A stretch of 64,000 bases of DNA from Ornithinimicrobium cavernae. GTDB lineage: Bacteria; Actinomycetota; Actinomycetes; Actinomycetales; Dermatophilaceae. Of this stretch, positions 50,469-59,757 are shown piece after piece. The translations under genes were made by a program, and so were the position numbers. The notes beneath the pieces are model-generated. The model saw only the letters and a program-made list of their open reading frames with translations, was not told the DNA's origin and searched no databases. Where the stretch lies: NCBI RefSeq assembly GCF_003121625.1, contig NZ_QDDJ01000002.1, positions 62,001-126,000 of the forward strand. The letters are read 5' to 3'. Each line of letters starts with the position of its first letter. The first letter of the stretch is position 1.

Positions 50469-51907
50469 GGGTCTTCCCAGATGACGGTGTAGGTCGGCCG
50501 GGCGCGTCGGTCCGCAGATAGACGTCGAGGTCTCCCGACGACGGAGGTTCCTACGCCATCCATCCGAAAGACCTCGACGTGTCCGACGCTACCCCGCCGG
50601 CCGGCTTCGGCCGCCCTGACCTGACCGCCTTCGCTCGACTCGACGGCCTCGGTCTGAGCGTGACCGGGCAACGACTTGAACCGGATCGTGCGGTCCTCGC
50701 GTGCCGCGTGGTGGAACCAGATCAGTGGTGCCGACGGTGCGGCAGCGAAGGCGCTGCTCGTGACACCGTGATCCGGCGGTTGGCCCACGAGCCGCTGGGC
50801 TGGCGACCGACCGTGCTGGAAGTTGTAGTGCGCCGCTACCGCTGTGCCGACTGCGGACACGTGTGGCGCCAAGACACCAGCGCCGCGGCGGAGCCACGCG
50901 CGAAGCTCTCGCGCACCGGGCTGCGGTGGGCGCTGGAAGGGATCGTGGTCGCACACCTCACCGTCGCCCGTGTCGCCGAGGGACTCGGGGTCGCGTGGGA
51001 CACCGCCAACAACGCGGTCCTGGCCGAAGGCAAGCGGCTGCTGATCAACGACCCCACGCGGTTCGAGGGCGTGAAGGTCATTGGCGTCGATGAGCACGTC
51101 TGGCGCCACACCAGGCGTGGCGACAAGTACGTCACCGTGATCATCGACCTCACCCCGGTCCGCGATGGCGCCGGCCCAGCAAGGCTGCTGGACATGGTCG
51201 AGGGCCGGTCGAAGGCGGCGTTCAAGACCTGGCTCGCCGACCGCGACGACGCCTTCCGTGACGCGGTCGAGGTGGTCGCGATGGACGGCTTCACCGGGTT
51301 CAAGACCGCCGCTGCAGAGGAGATCCCGGACGCGGTCACGGTGATGGATCCCTTCCACGTCGTGCGCTTGGCCGGTGACGCCCTCGACAGGTGCCGGCGC
51401 CGGGTCCAACTCGCGATCCACGGGCACCGTGGGTTCAGGGACGACCCGCTCTACAAGTCGCGGCGCACGCTGCACACCGGCGCGGACCTGCTCACCGACA
51501 AGCAGAGCGACAGGCTACGCGCGCTGTTCGTTGATGACGCTCACGTCGAGGTCGAGGCGACCTGGGGTGTCTACCAGCGCATGATCGCCGCCTATCGCCA
51601 CGAGGACCGGCAACGTGGCCGCGAGCTCATGGAGAAGCTGATCACCGACCTCAGCGCCGGCGTCCCCAAGGTGCTCACCGAGCTCACCACCCTGGGCCGG
51701 ACCCTGAAGAAGCGAGCCGCTGACGTGCTCGCCTACTTCGAACGACCCGGCACCAGCAACGGGCCGACCGAGGCGCTCAACGGACGGCTCGAACACCTGC
51801 GCGGCTCCGCACTCGGGTTCCGCAACCTGACCAACTACATCGCCCGAAGCCTGCTCGAGACCGGCGGCTTCAGACCCCAACTTCTACACCCCCGATTGGG
51901 ATGAGCC
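50469..51907 (+). mobile_element. Intact ISL3-family insertion sequence, 1439 bp
   Basis: Bounded by GGGTCTTCCCAG (50469) and CTGGGA-like right end ATTGGGATGAGCC (51907). It carries one transposase gene whose stop lies inside the right inverted repeat. Its right end is shared with the composite element; no separate target duplication is found at its left border. Confidence 0.85.
50579..51904 (+). CDS. ISL3 family transposase, 441 aa
   Basis: DDE transposase. The N-terminal zinc ribbon has Cys51/Cys54 (CRRC) and Cys89/Cys92 (CADC). An HTH region (about 120-150) with VARVAEGLGVAWDTA follows, then catalytic-core strands VKVIGVDEH (first Asp) and VEVVAMDGFTG (second Asp), and NGPTEALNGRLE with the Glu near residue 400. 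Full length and apparently intact, so the element may be active. GTG start at 50579. Confidence 0.92.
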   Translation: MSDATPPAGFGRPDLTAFARLDGLGLSVTGQRLEPDRAVLACRVVEPDQWCRRCGSEGAARDTVIRRLAHEPLGWRPTVLEVVVRRYRCADCGHVWRQDTSAAAEPRAKLSRTGLRWALEGIVVAHLTVARVAEGLGVAWDTANNAVLAEGKRLLINDPTRFEGVKVIGVDEHVWRHTRRGDKYVTVIIDLTPVRDGAGPARLLDMVEGRSKAAFKTWLADRDDAFRDAVEVVAMDGFTGFKTAAAEEIPDAVTVMDPFHVVRLAGDALDRCRRRVQLAIHGHRGFRDDPLYKSRRTLHTGADLLTDKQSDRLRALFVDDAHVEVEATWGVYQRMIAAYRHEDRQRGRELMEKLITDLSAGVPKVLTELTTLGRTLKKRAADVLAYFERPGTSNGPTEALNGRLEHLRGSALGFRNLTNYIARSLLETGGFRPQLLHPRLG

Positions 51908-52148
51908 AGTAGGGCGGCCCAAGGTGCTCGAACGCCATCACCTCCGCCAGCTCCGCGCGGAAGACGATGCGGAACAGCTGGTCCTCACCGCCGAAGACGT
52001 GTGCCACGGTCGCCCGCCCGACCTGCCACCGCGTGCCGACCCACGCTCGCTGTCGGTGGCACTCGGGCAGCGCACCGCACAGCTGGTCGAGCCTCCGGAT
52101 CCACTCCGCCGGCACCTCGGGTCGTTCTGCCACAGCAGTAGTCTGCAC
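51908..52148 (-). pseudogene. MmcQ/YjbR-like gene, N-terminal fragment (80 codons)
   Basis: GTG 52148 opens a frame MQTTAVAERPEVPAEW, then ALPECHRQRAWVGTRWQVG and EHLGPPY, typical of MmcQ/YjbR proteins, and runs into the insertion after Tyr80. Joining it at 51908 to position 47825 (one copy of AGTAGGGC removed) gives 128 codons including the stop, in frame, coding for 127 aa. Confidence 0.88.
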
Positions 52149-52189
52149 CGACCGGCCGACACTCCGGCAGGCTCACGGTCGTCAGGCGA

Positions 52190-52699
52190 TCACTGCACTC
52201 CGGAGCGAGTCCCCCTGCTCTCGCGGTGAACCATGGGAAGTGTGCCTGGCTCGGCTGAGGCGACCCGCACAAACCCGCGCTTCTCGCACAGGGACTGTGA
52301 CAGTCCGGGGTTGGCCGACAGGTCCAGCACCGGCACGGCGCCGCGGTCCCGGATCACCCGGACCGCCTCCCTGAGCAGGAACCTGCGGATGCCGTCCTCG
52401 TGACCAACTGCTCCGACGAACAGCTTGCCGATCACCAGGACGTCCTCGGACGGCAGCCCGACGGCCTCCACGAGCCGGTTCTCCGCGGTCGGCGGCGCAA
52501 GGATCTGTAGGTGGGCGACCACGTTCCCGGTCGGGGCGACGGACACCGGGGCCTGGTCGAAGACCCAGGAGACCTCGGCATCGTGCTCCTCCAACCAGGC
52601 ACGGCGGTCCCGGTCCGAGCGGCACCCCGGGGGTTGGCCCAGCGTCGCCAGCACCCGGCACAGCGGGTCCAGGTCCAGGTCGCGTCTGTCGCGGATCAT
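52190..52699 (-). CDS. GNAT-like acetyltransferase, 169 aa
   Basis: Probable GNAT fold. LVIGKLFVGAVGHEDGIRRFLL (about residues 88-109) stands where the acetyl-CoA loop lies, and the C-terminal LSQSLCEKRGFVRV is the usual last motif. The first 60 residues are variable. Substrate unknown. ATG 52699 has GGGGAG just upstream; a longer frame would read into the next gene. It lies between the split MmcQ/YjbR gene and the asparagine-synthase-like gene. Confidence 0.7.
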   Translation of the reverse strand: MIRDRRDLDLDPLCRVLATLGQPPGCRSDRDRRAWLEEHDAEVSWVFDQAPVSVAPTGNVVAHLQILAPPTAENRLVEAVGLPSEDVLVIGKLFVGAVGHEDGIRRFLLREAVRVIRDRGAVPVLDLSANPGLSQSLCEKRGFVRVASAEPGTLPMVHRESRGTRSGVQ

Positions 52700-52754
52700 C
52701 TGACTCCCCACGCGGGTGGCCGACGGGTTCGGCGCTCCCACGATCGCCGGCACC

Positions 52755-54278
52755 TCAGAAGTCGACGGAGCCGCCCTCCGAGATGTAACGGTAGAGCACA
52801 TTGGCCTCCCGGGCCGGTTCCGGCAGGGACAGCGCCGTCGTCAGGAGCCTGCGTGAGTTCAGGACCGGCGCCGGGATCGTTGCCAGGTCGTACTCGGAGT
52901 AGCCGCTGGCCCCCCACTTGCTCATCCGGTGCTCCCAGTGGAAGAAGTCGTAGAAGTTGTAGCCCTTCAGCGACCCGACCGAGAAGTCGGTGTGCTCCAG
53001 CCAGGCCTCGAACACCGCATGCAGCCCGGGGTCCTCGGAGAAGCGTGAGTAGGCGTACTTGCGGGCCAGCAGCTCCGGCGAGATCTCGGGGTCAGACCGG
53101 TCGCGGATCATGCCGGTGATAATGCCGCCCCCGACACCGAACATCGTCGCGGCCCGCGCCGGCGCCGCGAGATACAGCGCGCTCGCGAGGTTGGCGTAGC
53201 GCTGCCAGGTCGGGAACGTCCTGGTGTAGAGGCCGCGCATCTGCTTGTTCAGCCTGGTCGGTGACACATCGAGGACCAGGTGCGGGATCTGGGCGGAGGC
53301 CGCACGACGGTTGGCAGTGGCCAGGTCCGCGTAGGTGCTCTTGCCCGGGATGTGGAACGGGTGGTAGGTCAGGGCCATCGCCCCGGCCTGCTGGAGCTGG
53401 ACCAGACCCGCCTCGAGGACGGCCCGGGAGTCGCGTCCGGCCGTCAGGGCCAGGACGGTGAGGGGCGCCACGGAGATCCAGTTGCTCACCTGCTGGCGGA
53501 GCTCGGCCAGGAACCCCTCACTGGCCTGCCCCGGCGACATCTCCGAGCGCGCCGAGAGCGGGAAGAAGCGCTCGTGCCGCACCTCACTCCCCCGGATGGT
53601 GAGACGCCCGTTGGCGTAGACTTGGCCGACCCCGTCGTGCGGGGTGATCAGGCCGGGGAGCCAGCGGCCGAAGGGCGACTTGTAGTCGGGGTGGCCCAGG
53701 ACCCAGTCCATCCGTGTGCTGGGCAGCCCGCCGGCCAGCTCGGCCAGGACGCCGGTGTGCGAGGCCAGCGCGACGCCCTGACTCCCCTTGTGCCAGTAGC
53801 AGGTTCGCGTGGCCATCGGGTCGCCGTACACGTCGAGCTCGGCACCGCGACGCACGAGCACTAGATAGCGCCCAGAGAGCCACGCGATGACCTCGTCGAG
53901 GGCGCGCCGGCCGGCGGCGGGCTCAGGATGCCGCGTCAGGACCCGCAGGAGATGGGCCGGCACGTGCTCCCGGCCCTGCGGGCCCCGGTCGTCGAACGCG
54001 TAGCCGAGGACGAGGACGCCCACCTCCCCCTGCTCGACCAGCTGGTGCGGCAGGAGTGGGTCGACCTGCACGCGCCAGGGCCCCAGTGACAGCCGCTCCC
54101 ACCCCTCCCGCGGGATGTAGTCGGTGTCTCCGTCGGTGACCAGGAAGCCCTTGGCGAAGTGGTTCTTGTAGCCCCACAGCTTGTAGCCCGGCAGCAGCAA
54201 CCTCTCGCGGGCGCTCAGCTCCTTGAGCGCCTGGCGCCTCACCGCCTCGGCGTCCGGGCGCAAGGACCTCCCCCGCAT
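52755..54278 (-). CDS. Asparagine-synthase-related protein, 507 aa
   Basis: Two-domain protein like AsnB. The N-terminal glutaminase-like domain (about 1-240) lacks the N-terminal catalytic Cys and instead contains LSGRYLVLVRRGAELDVYGDPM. The C-terminal ATP-pyrophosphatase-like domain has LALTAGRDSRAVLEAGL (about 275), where the canonical SGGxDS loop is TAGRDS. It probably adenylates a carboxylate for amide or ester formation but cannot use glutamine as ammonia donor. GGGAGGAG precedes ATG 54278. Divergent from an exporter gene. Confidence 0.7.
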   Translation of the reverse strand: MRGRSLRPDAEAVRRQALKELSARERLLLPGYKLWGYKNHFAKGFLVTDGDTDYIPREGWERLSLGPWRVQVDPLLPHQLVEQGEVGVLVLGYAFDDRGPQGREHVPAHLLRVLTRHPEPAAGRRALDEVIAWLSGRYLVLVRRGAELDVYGDPMATRTCYWHKGSQGVALASHTGVLAELAGGLPSTRMDWVLGHPDYKSPFGRWLPGLITPHDGVGQVYANGRLTIRGSEVRHERFFPLSARSEMSPGQASEGFLAELRQQVSNWISVAPLTVLALTAGRDSRAVLEAGLVQLQQAGAMALTYHPFHIPGKSTYADLATANRRAASAQIPHLVLDVSPTRLNKQMRGLYTRTFPTWQRYANLASALYLAAPARAATMFGVGGGIITGMIRDRSDPEISPELLARKYAYSRFSEDPGLHAVFEAWLEHTDFSVGSLKGYNFYDFFHWEHRMSKWGASGYSEYDLATIPAPVLNSRRLLTTALSLPEPAREANVLYRYISEGGSVDF

Positions 54279-54387
54279 ACGGTCTCCTCCCGTCAGGTCG
54301 TGGGCCCACCGTAGTCGACGGCATCATGGTGGCCATGGACGACTCGACGCGACCCTCCGCTGACCGCGCGGGCGTCTGCGCGGCACC

Positions 54388-55836
54388 GTGAGCACCGGAC
54401 CCGAGGACCGTCCGAGCCCCTGGCCCGCGCTGTGGGCCCTGGTCATCGGCTTCTTCATGATCCTCGTCGACTCGACCATCGTGGCGGTTGCCGTCCCCAC
54501 CCTCATGGAGACCTTCGACACCGACGTCGACGGTGTCCTCTGGGTCTCCTCGGCCTACCTCCTGGCGTATGCCGTGCCCCTCCTGGTCACCGGAAGGCTG
54601 GGAGACCGCTTCGGTCCCCGACCCGTCTACCTGACCGGGCTGGCGGTCTTCACCCTCGCCTCGCTGTGGTGCGGGCTGTCCGGCGAGCTCGGGCTCGGAC
54701 TCGCCGGCCTCGTCGCGGCCCGGGTCGTGCAGGGGCTCGGTGCCTCGATGATGACGCCGCAGACGATGACCGTCATCACCCGCACCTTCCCGGCGGAGCG
54801 CCGCGGCACCGCGATGGCCCTGTGGGGCGCCACCGCCGGCATCGCCACCCTCGCCGGCCCCCTCCTGGGCGGCGTGCTCCTGGACTCCCTGGGCTGGGAG
54901 TGGATCTTCTTCGTCAACCTGCCGGTCGGGGTGATCGGGTGGGTCCTGGCGTGGCGGCTCGTGCCCCGCCTGCCCACGCACACCCACCGGTTCGACGTGC
55001 TCGGCGTCGCCCTGAGCGCGGTGGCGCTGTTCTGCCTCGTCTTCGGCCTCCAGGAGGGTCAGGCCTACGGCTGGGGCCGCATCTGGGGCTGGGTGTCGGT
55101 GCCGCTGCTGATCGGCGTCGGCGTGGCCGCGCTCCTGCTGTTCGTCTGGTGGCAGGCCCGGCAGCGCGGCGAGCCACTGGTGCCGTTGCGGCTGTTCACC
55201 GACCGCAACTTCTCGCTGGCCAACGTCGGCATCACCACGATGGGCTTCACCGTCACGGCGCTGATCTTCCCGTTCTACGTCTGGGCCCAGTCGGTGCGCG
55301 GGCTGTCACCCACGGAGGCCGCCCTGGTGATGGCTCCCTCCTCCGTCCTGTCCTTCCTGCTGGCCCGCACCGCCGGACGCTTGACCGACCGGGTCCACCC
55401 GCGGTTCCTGGTGGGCACCGGGACCGTCCTGCTGGCCACCGGCCTGTGGCTGCTCACCGTGGCCATGACGCCCACCGCACCGTTGTGGCGTGCCCTGGCG
55501 GCCGCCGGTGTCCTGGGGGTCGCCAACCCGCTCATCTGGGGACCCCTGTCGACCACGGCGACCCGCAACCTGCCGATGGCCAGTGCCGGCGCCGGTGCCG
55601 GCGTCTACAACACGACCCGCCAGCTGGGCGCCGTCCTGGGCAGCGCCGCGATCGCGGTCCTCATGCAGGCTCGCATCAGCGCCCACCTGGGCACCGGCGG
55701 CGCGGCCGGAGCCGACGGAGCCGACGGACTGTCGCGGGCCCTGGCGGAGTCGCTCTACCTGCCCATGGGTGTGATCCTGCTCGGGGCCGTCGCGGCACTG
55801 TTCTTCGAGCGGCCGCGTCATCTCGTGCGCCGCTGA
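54388..55836 (+). CDS. DHA2-type (EmrB/QacA) MFS drug exporter, 482 aa
   Basis: Fourteen-helix proton-coupled exporter. Helix 1 carries FFMILVDSTIVAVAVPTLM, the DHA2 signature. GRLGDRFGPRPVYL is loop 2-3, and GATAGIATLAGPLLGGVLLD is motif C, typical of antiporters. The GTG at 54388 lies 109 bp from the divergent asparagine-synthase-like gene. Substrate unknown. Export of a product of its divergent neighbour is possible but unproven. Confidence 0.87.
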   Translation: MSTGPEDRPSPWPALWALVIGFFMILVDSTIVAVAVPTLMETFDTDVDGVLWVSSAYLLAYAVPLLVTGRLGDRFGPRPVYLTGLAVFTLASLWCGLSGELGLGLAGLVAARVVQGLGASMMTPQTMTVITRTFPAERRGTAMALWGATAGIATLAGPLLGGVLLDSLGWEWIFFVNLPVGVIGWVLAWRLVPRLPTHTHRFDVLGVALSAVALFCLVFGLQEGQAYGWGRIWGWVSVPLLIGVGVAALLLFVWWQARQRGEPLVPLRLFTDRNFSLANVGITTMGFTVTALIFPFYVWAQSVRGLSPTEAALVMAPSSVLSFLLARTAGRLTDRVHPRFLVGTGTVLLATGLWLLTVAMTPTAPLWRALAAAGVLGVANPLIWGPLSTTATRNLPMASAGAGAGVYNTTRQLGAVLGSAAIAVLMQARISAHLGTGGAAGADGADGLSRALAESLYLPMGVILLGAVAALFFERPRHLVRR

Positions 55837-55877
55837 GCCCGTCCCGCGCCACTCCCCCACCGGCTACCGTATGCGGG

Positions 55878-56774
55878 GTGCCCGGCCTCTCCTCCAACGT
55901 CACCGACACCGCGCTCCTGTTCGAGGGCGGTGGCATGCGCGCGAGCTACACCTCCGGCCTCGTGGTGGCGCTGCTGGAGGCCGGCATCCACCTGGACTGG
56001 GTCGGTGGCATCTCCGCGGGGTCCAGCAACGCCGCCAACTACCTGTCGCGCGATCCCGACCGGGCGCGCCGCTCGTTCACCGACTTCGCGGCCGACCCGC
56101 GGTTCGGCAACGTCCGGACCTTCGTGCGGGGCGAGGGACTGTTCAACTCGCGCTACATCTATCAGGAGGCCGGCCTCCCCGGCCAGGCCCTCGCCTTCGA
56201 CTGGGAGACGTTCGCGGCCAACCCGGCACGGGTCCGCATCGGTGCCCTCAACGCGACGACCGGTGAGCAGGTCCATTGGGGACGGGAGGACATGGCCGAC
56301 CTCCACGACCTGATGGTCCGGGTCCAGGCCTCCTCCACGATGCCGGTGCTGATGCCGCCGGTGACCATCGACGGCCAGGTCTACGTCGACGGTGCGCTCG
56401 GGCCGGCCGGTGGCCTCCCGCTGGACGCCGCACGCGCTGACGGTTACGGCCGGTTCCTGGCGGTCCTGACCCGGGACCGGGGCTACGTCAAACCGCCGCA
56501 GGGTGGCGAGTGGTTCTTCCGCCGACACTTCCGCCGTTACCCGGCCGTCGCCGAGGCGCTGATGGCCCGACCGGCCCGCTACAACGCGACGCGGGAGGAG
56601 CTGTTCGCCCTCGAGCGCGAAGGCAGTGCGTATCTGTTCGTGCCCGAGCAGATGCCGGTCGGCAACGGAGAGCGCAGTGTCGGGCGGCTCCGGGCCAGCC
56701 ACGCCGCCGGGCTGGCCCAGGCGCGGCGCGAGCTGCCGGCCATCCGCCAGTTCCTCGGCCTGGCCGCGTCGTGA
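55878..56774 (+). CDS. Patatin-like phospholipase, 298 aa
   Basis: Acyl hydrolase with the Ser-Asp dyad of patatins: oxyanion glycines LLFEGGGMRASYTSG (about 13-27), nucleophile elbow GGISAGSSNA (Ser about 46) and DGALG with the Asp near residue 174. RssA/YjjU-type length. GTG 55878 follows TACCGT after 7 nt, implying a leaderless start. GTGA overlap with the next exporter gene. Cytoplasmic; may act on membrane lipids. Confidence 0.87.
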   Translation: MPGLSSNVTDTALLFEGGGMRASYTSGLVVALLEAGIHLDWVGGISAGSSNAANYLSRDPDRARRSFTDFAADPRFGNVRTFVRGEGLFNSRYIYQEAGLPGQALAFDWETFAANPARVRIGALNATTGEQVHWGREDMADLHDLMVRVQASSTMPVLMPPVTIDGQVYVDGALGPAGGLPLDAARADGYGRFLAVLTRDRGYVKPPQGGEWFFRRHFRRYPAVAEALMARPARYNATREELFALEREGSAYLFVPEQMPVGNGERSVGRLRASHAAGLAQARRELPAIRQFLGLAAS

Positions 56775-57979
56775 CGCCGGCACCGCGGGGAGGCGAGGCA
56801 CGGCGCGCTGGTCTTCTCATCACGGCGGTCCTGGCGGGCCTGGCGATGATCGGCCCGTTCACCATCGACACCGTCTTCCCCGGCTTCGAGGCCATGGGCC
56901 GCGACTTCGGCGCCGGCAGCGCCGCGATGCAGCAGGTCACGAGCGTCTACCTCATCTCCTTCGCCGTGATGAGTGTGCTCCACGGTCCGATCTCCGACGC
57001 ACTGGGGCGCAAGCCGGTCATGCTCGGCGGCCTGGCGATCTATGTGCTGGCCACCATCGGCTGCGCCCTCTCACCCAGCCTGCCGGTGCTGCTGGCGTGC
57101 CGTGCCCTGCAGGGTGCCTCGGCCGGGGCCGCCACGATCGTCAGCCGCGCGGTGATCCGCGACCTCTACAGCGGTCCCGAGGCGCACCGCCTGATGAGCC
57201 AGGTGATGATGATCTTCAGCATCGCCCCGGCCATCGCACCCGTCGCCGGTGGCCTGCTCCTGGCGTGGGGTCCGTGGCCGGTCATCTTCTGGGCCATCGC
57301 CGGCTACGGCGTGGCGATCGCCGTCACGACGGTCGTGGTCCTGCCGGAGACGCTGCCACCGGAGGACCGGCACCCGTTGCGCCTGGGCTCCGTGATCGCC
57401 GGGATCCTCGAGGTCGGCCGGCACGCGGCGTTCGCGCGGCTCGCCCTCGCCACCACCTTCGTCTTCGCCGCCCAGTTCGTCTACATCGTCTCGGCGCCGA
57501 TCATGGTCGTCGACCTGCTCGGCAAGGGCGAGCAGGACTTCTGGATGCTCTTCGTCCCCCTCATTGCCGGCATGGTGGTCGGCGCCGCCCTCTCCGGGCG
57601 GCTGGCCGGGCGGATCGACAGCTCCCACCTGGTCGACCGGGCCATCGCGGTCGCCCTGCTGGCCGCCACCCTCAACCTCGCCCTGATGGTGACCCTCCCC
57701 CGCCTGCCCTATGCCGTGCTGGGCCCGGCGCTCATCGCGTTCGCCGTGGCCATCGCGTTCCCGGTCCTGCAGCTGTCCATGCTGGATCTCTTCCCGCACC
57801 ACCGGGGCGCGGCCGCGTCGCTGGCGACCTTCGCCAGCCTGGTCTTCAACGCCCTGCTCGCTGGTGCCATCTCGCCCCTGGTCACCGGGTCGCTCTTCGC
57901 GCTGGCCCTGTCGAGCACCCTCTTCGCGGTCGTCGGGGCGGGCTTCTGGTTGGTGCACCGACACCTCGGGCGGTCCTGA
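56771..57979 (+). CDS. Bcr/CflA family MFS efflux transporter, 402 aa
   Basis: Twelve-helix transporter. The N-terminus GPFTIDTVFPGFEAMGRDFG and the helix-4 region LQGASAGAATIVSRAVIRDL are Bcr/CflA hallmarks, and HGPISDALGRKPVML is loop 2-3. It likely expels drugs or metabolites. GTG 56771 overlaps the patatin stop, and the stop overlaps the following short frame (TGATG). Confidence 0.87.
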   Translation: MTPAPRGGEARRAGLLITAVLAGLAMIGPFTIDTVFPGFEAMGRDFGAGSAAMQQVTSVYLISFAVMSVLHGPISDALGRKPVMLGGLAIYVLATIGCALSPSLPVLLACRALQGASAGAATIVSRAVIRDLYSGPEAHRLMSQVMMIFSIAPAIAPVAGGLLLAWGPWPVIFWAIAGYGVAIAVTTVVVLPETLPPEDRHPLRLGSVIAGILEVGRHAAFARLALATTFVFAAQFVYIVSAPIMVVDLLGKGEQDFWMLFVPLIAGMVVGAALSGRLAGRIDSSHLVDRAIAVALLAATLNLALMVTLPRLPYAVLGPALIAFAVAIAFPVLQLSMLDLFPHHRGAAASLATFASLVFNALLAGAISPLVTGSLFALALSSTLFAVVGAGFWLVHRHLGRS

Positions 57980-58146
57980 TGGGCCGCACGGGATGGACTC
58001 TGGTCCTGGGCGCGGTGGTGCTGCTGCTCGCCTGGTGGGGGTTGCGTGTGCTCTGGTGGCGGATGAACTACCTGGTTCCCGCCTTCGGTCTGGGCCTGGT
58101 CGTCGGGGTCGCCCTCACCCTCTGGCTGGTGCGTCCGCGGCGGTGA
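57979..58146 (+). CDS. Short membrane protein, 55 aa
   Basis: Small frame coupled by TGATG to the exporter gene. Two hydrophobic segments are visible (about residues 6-22 and 31-50) separated by WWRMNY, with a basic end VRPRR. No family recognised; coupling and codon use make it a likely real gene. Confidence 0.5.
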   Translation: MGRTGWTLVLGAVVLLLAWWGLRVLWWRMNYLVPAFGLGLVVGVALTLWLVRPRR

Positions 58147-58191
58147 CCAGGACCGTGTGGTGCACGAGGCTCCGGGTGAGAGGCTGACCGC

Positions 58192-59757
58192 ATGGTGGAC
58201 GTGCTGGCCTCCTCCCCGCTGCTCACGATGATGGTCGTCGTCGCTGCGGGGACCCTCATCGGGGCGATCCCGTTCGGGCCGTTGCGGTTCGGTCCCGCGG
58301 GCGCGCTGTTCGTGGGGCTGGGCATCGGGGCCCTCGACCCGCGCCTGGGTGAGGGGCTGGGCCTGGTCCAGACCCTGGGCCTGGCCCTGTTCGTCTACAC
58401 GGTCGGGATCGCCGCCGGCGCCGGCTTCTTCCGTGACCTGCGGCGCCAGCTCCCCCTCATGGCCGGTGCCGCGCTGGTCCTCGCGGTCCTGGCCGGGCTC
58501 ACCGTCGTGGTCGGCGAGGCCCTGCACCTGACACCCGCACTGCGCGCGGGCACCTTCAGCGGGGCGCTGACCTCCACGCCCGCACTCGCCGCGGCGACGG
58601 AGGTCGCCGGCACCGACGAGCCGGCGGTCGGCTACTCGCTGGCCTACCCCGTCGGCGTGGTCCTCACCATCGTCGTGATGGCGGTCGTGCTCTCCCGCCC
58701 GTGGACGGCCCGCCGGGACCCGGACTCCACGGCCGGCCTGGGGCTGGTGGACATCTCCGTGGAGGTCGAGCGACCCGGGCGTCTGTCGGAGGTGCCTGGC
58801 GTCGCCACGGAGGCGGTCCGGCTGTCCTACCTCGCCCGGGGTGGCCGCATGCGGGTCGTCGCCCCGGACGAGGACCTGCAGGTCGGGGACCGGGTGGTGG
58901 TCGTCGGCCCCGAGGCCGCGGTCCGCCGGGCGCGCGACCACCTGGGGCGGCGCGTCGACGAGCACCTGGCCCACGACCGCCGCGAGGTGGACTACCGCCG
59001 GTTCCTGGTCTCCGACCCCCGCCTCGCCGGCCGCACCATCGGGGAGCTCGACGTGCCCGGCCGGTTCGGGGGCATCGTCACCCGGGTGCGGCGCGGTGAC
59101 CTCGACATGCTCGCCTCCGACGACAGCACCCTCGAGCTCGGTGACCGGGTCCGGGTGATCGTGCCGCGCGGCCGGATGCGGGAGGTCAGCCGGCTCTTCG
59201 GGGACTCCGAGCGCCGGGTGAGCGAGGTGGATGCCCTGTCCCTCGGCGTCGGCCTCGCGGTGGGTCTGGCCGTGGGGCTGGTCGCCCTCCCGCTCCCCGG
59301 CGGGTTGACCTTCGCCCTCGGCTCCGCCGCGGGGCCGCTGGTCGTCGGTATGCTGCTCGGCCGGCTCGAGCGCACCGGCCCCCTGGTCTGGGTGCTGCCG
59401 CTGCCGGCCAACCTGACGATCCGCCAGCTCGGGCTCCTGCTCTTCCTGGGCGCGACCGGCCTGGCCTCGGGTCAGGCCTTCGCCGACCAGGCCCTGACGG
59501 GCACCGGCCTGCGGGTCGTCCTCGCCGCCGCGGTGCTGAGCGTGGCCGGTGGGGTCCTGTTCGTCGTCGCGGCCAGGCTGGTCGGCGTGAGCACCGCCCG
59601 CGCCGCCGGCGGACTGGCCGGGTTCGTCGGTCAGCCGGCGATCCTGGCCTACGCCAACGGGCGGCTCACCGACGAGCGGATCGAGTCCGGCTACGCCGCG
59701 CTGTTCGCGCTCGGCATCATCCTCAAGATCCTGCTGGTGCAGGTCATCGCCGGCTGA
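58192..59757 (+). CDS. Aspartate:alanine exchanger (AspT) family transporter with RCK_C domains, 521 aa
   Basis: The AspT/YidE fold is two membrane halves (about 1-165 and 345-521), each with paired helices, separated by two TrkA_C/RCK_C-type regulatory domains (about 175-335; for example DEDLQVGDRVVVVGPE and LELGDRVRVIVPRG). TFSGALTSTPALAAATE and GFVGQPAILAYAN are the repeated helix-loop signatures. The substrate could be an amino acid or dicarboxylate. Starts at ATG 58192, 45 bp after the small membrane protein. Confidence 0.85.
   Translation: MVDVLASSPLLTMMVVVAAGTLIGAIPFGPLRFGPAGALFVGLGIGALDPRLGEGLGLVQTLGLALFVYTVGIAAGAGFFRDLRRQLPLMAGAALVLAVLAGLTVVVGEALHLTPALRAGTFSGALTSTPALAAATEVAGTDEPAVGYSLAYPVGVVLTIVVMAVVLSRPWTARRDPDSTAGLGLVDISVEVERPGRLSEVPGVATEAVRLSYLARGGRMRVVAPDEDLQVGDRVVVVGPEAAVRRARDHLGRRVDEHLAHDRREVDYRRFLVSDPRLAGRTIGELDVPGRFGGIVTRVRRGDLDMLASDDSTLELGDRVRVIVPRGRMREVSRLFGDSERRVSEVDALSLGVGLAVGLAVGLVALPLPGGLTFALGSAAGPLVVGMLLGRLERTGPLVWVLPLPANLTIRQLGLLLFLGATGLASGQAFADQALTGTGLRVVLAAAVLSVAGGVLFVVAARLVGVSTARAAGGLAGFVGQPAILAYANGRLTDERIESGYAALFALGIILKILLVQVIAG

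Larger units (their letters stand above)
47834..51907. mobile_element. ISL3-type composite element interrupting the MmcQ/YjbR gene
   Basis: A 4074-bp unit flanked by AGTAGGGC repeats. The left end (47834-47857) and right end (51884-51907, reversed) are inverted repeats matching at 19 of 24 positions, beginning GGCTC. It contains a 167-bp left-end remnant (47834-48000), a lower-GC cargo (48001-50468) and an intact insertion sequence (50469-51907). The inner left end (50469-50492) matches the right end less well than the outer one, fitting use of the outer ends in the last transposition. Confidence 0.8.
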
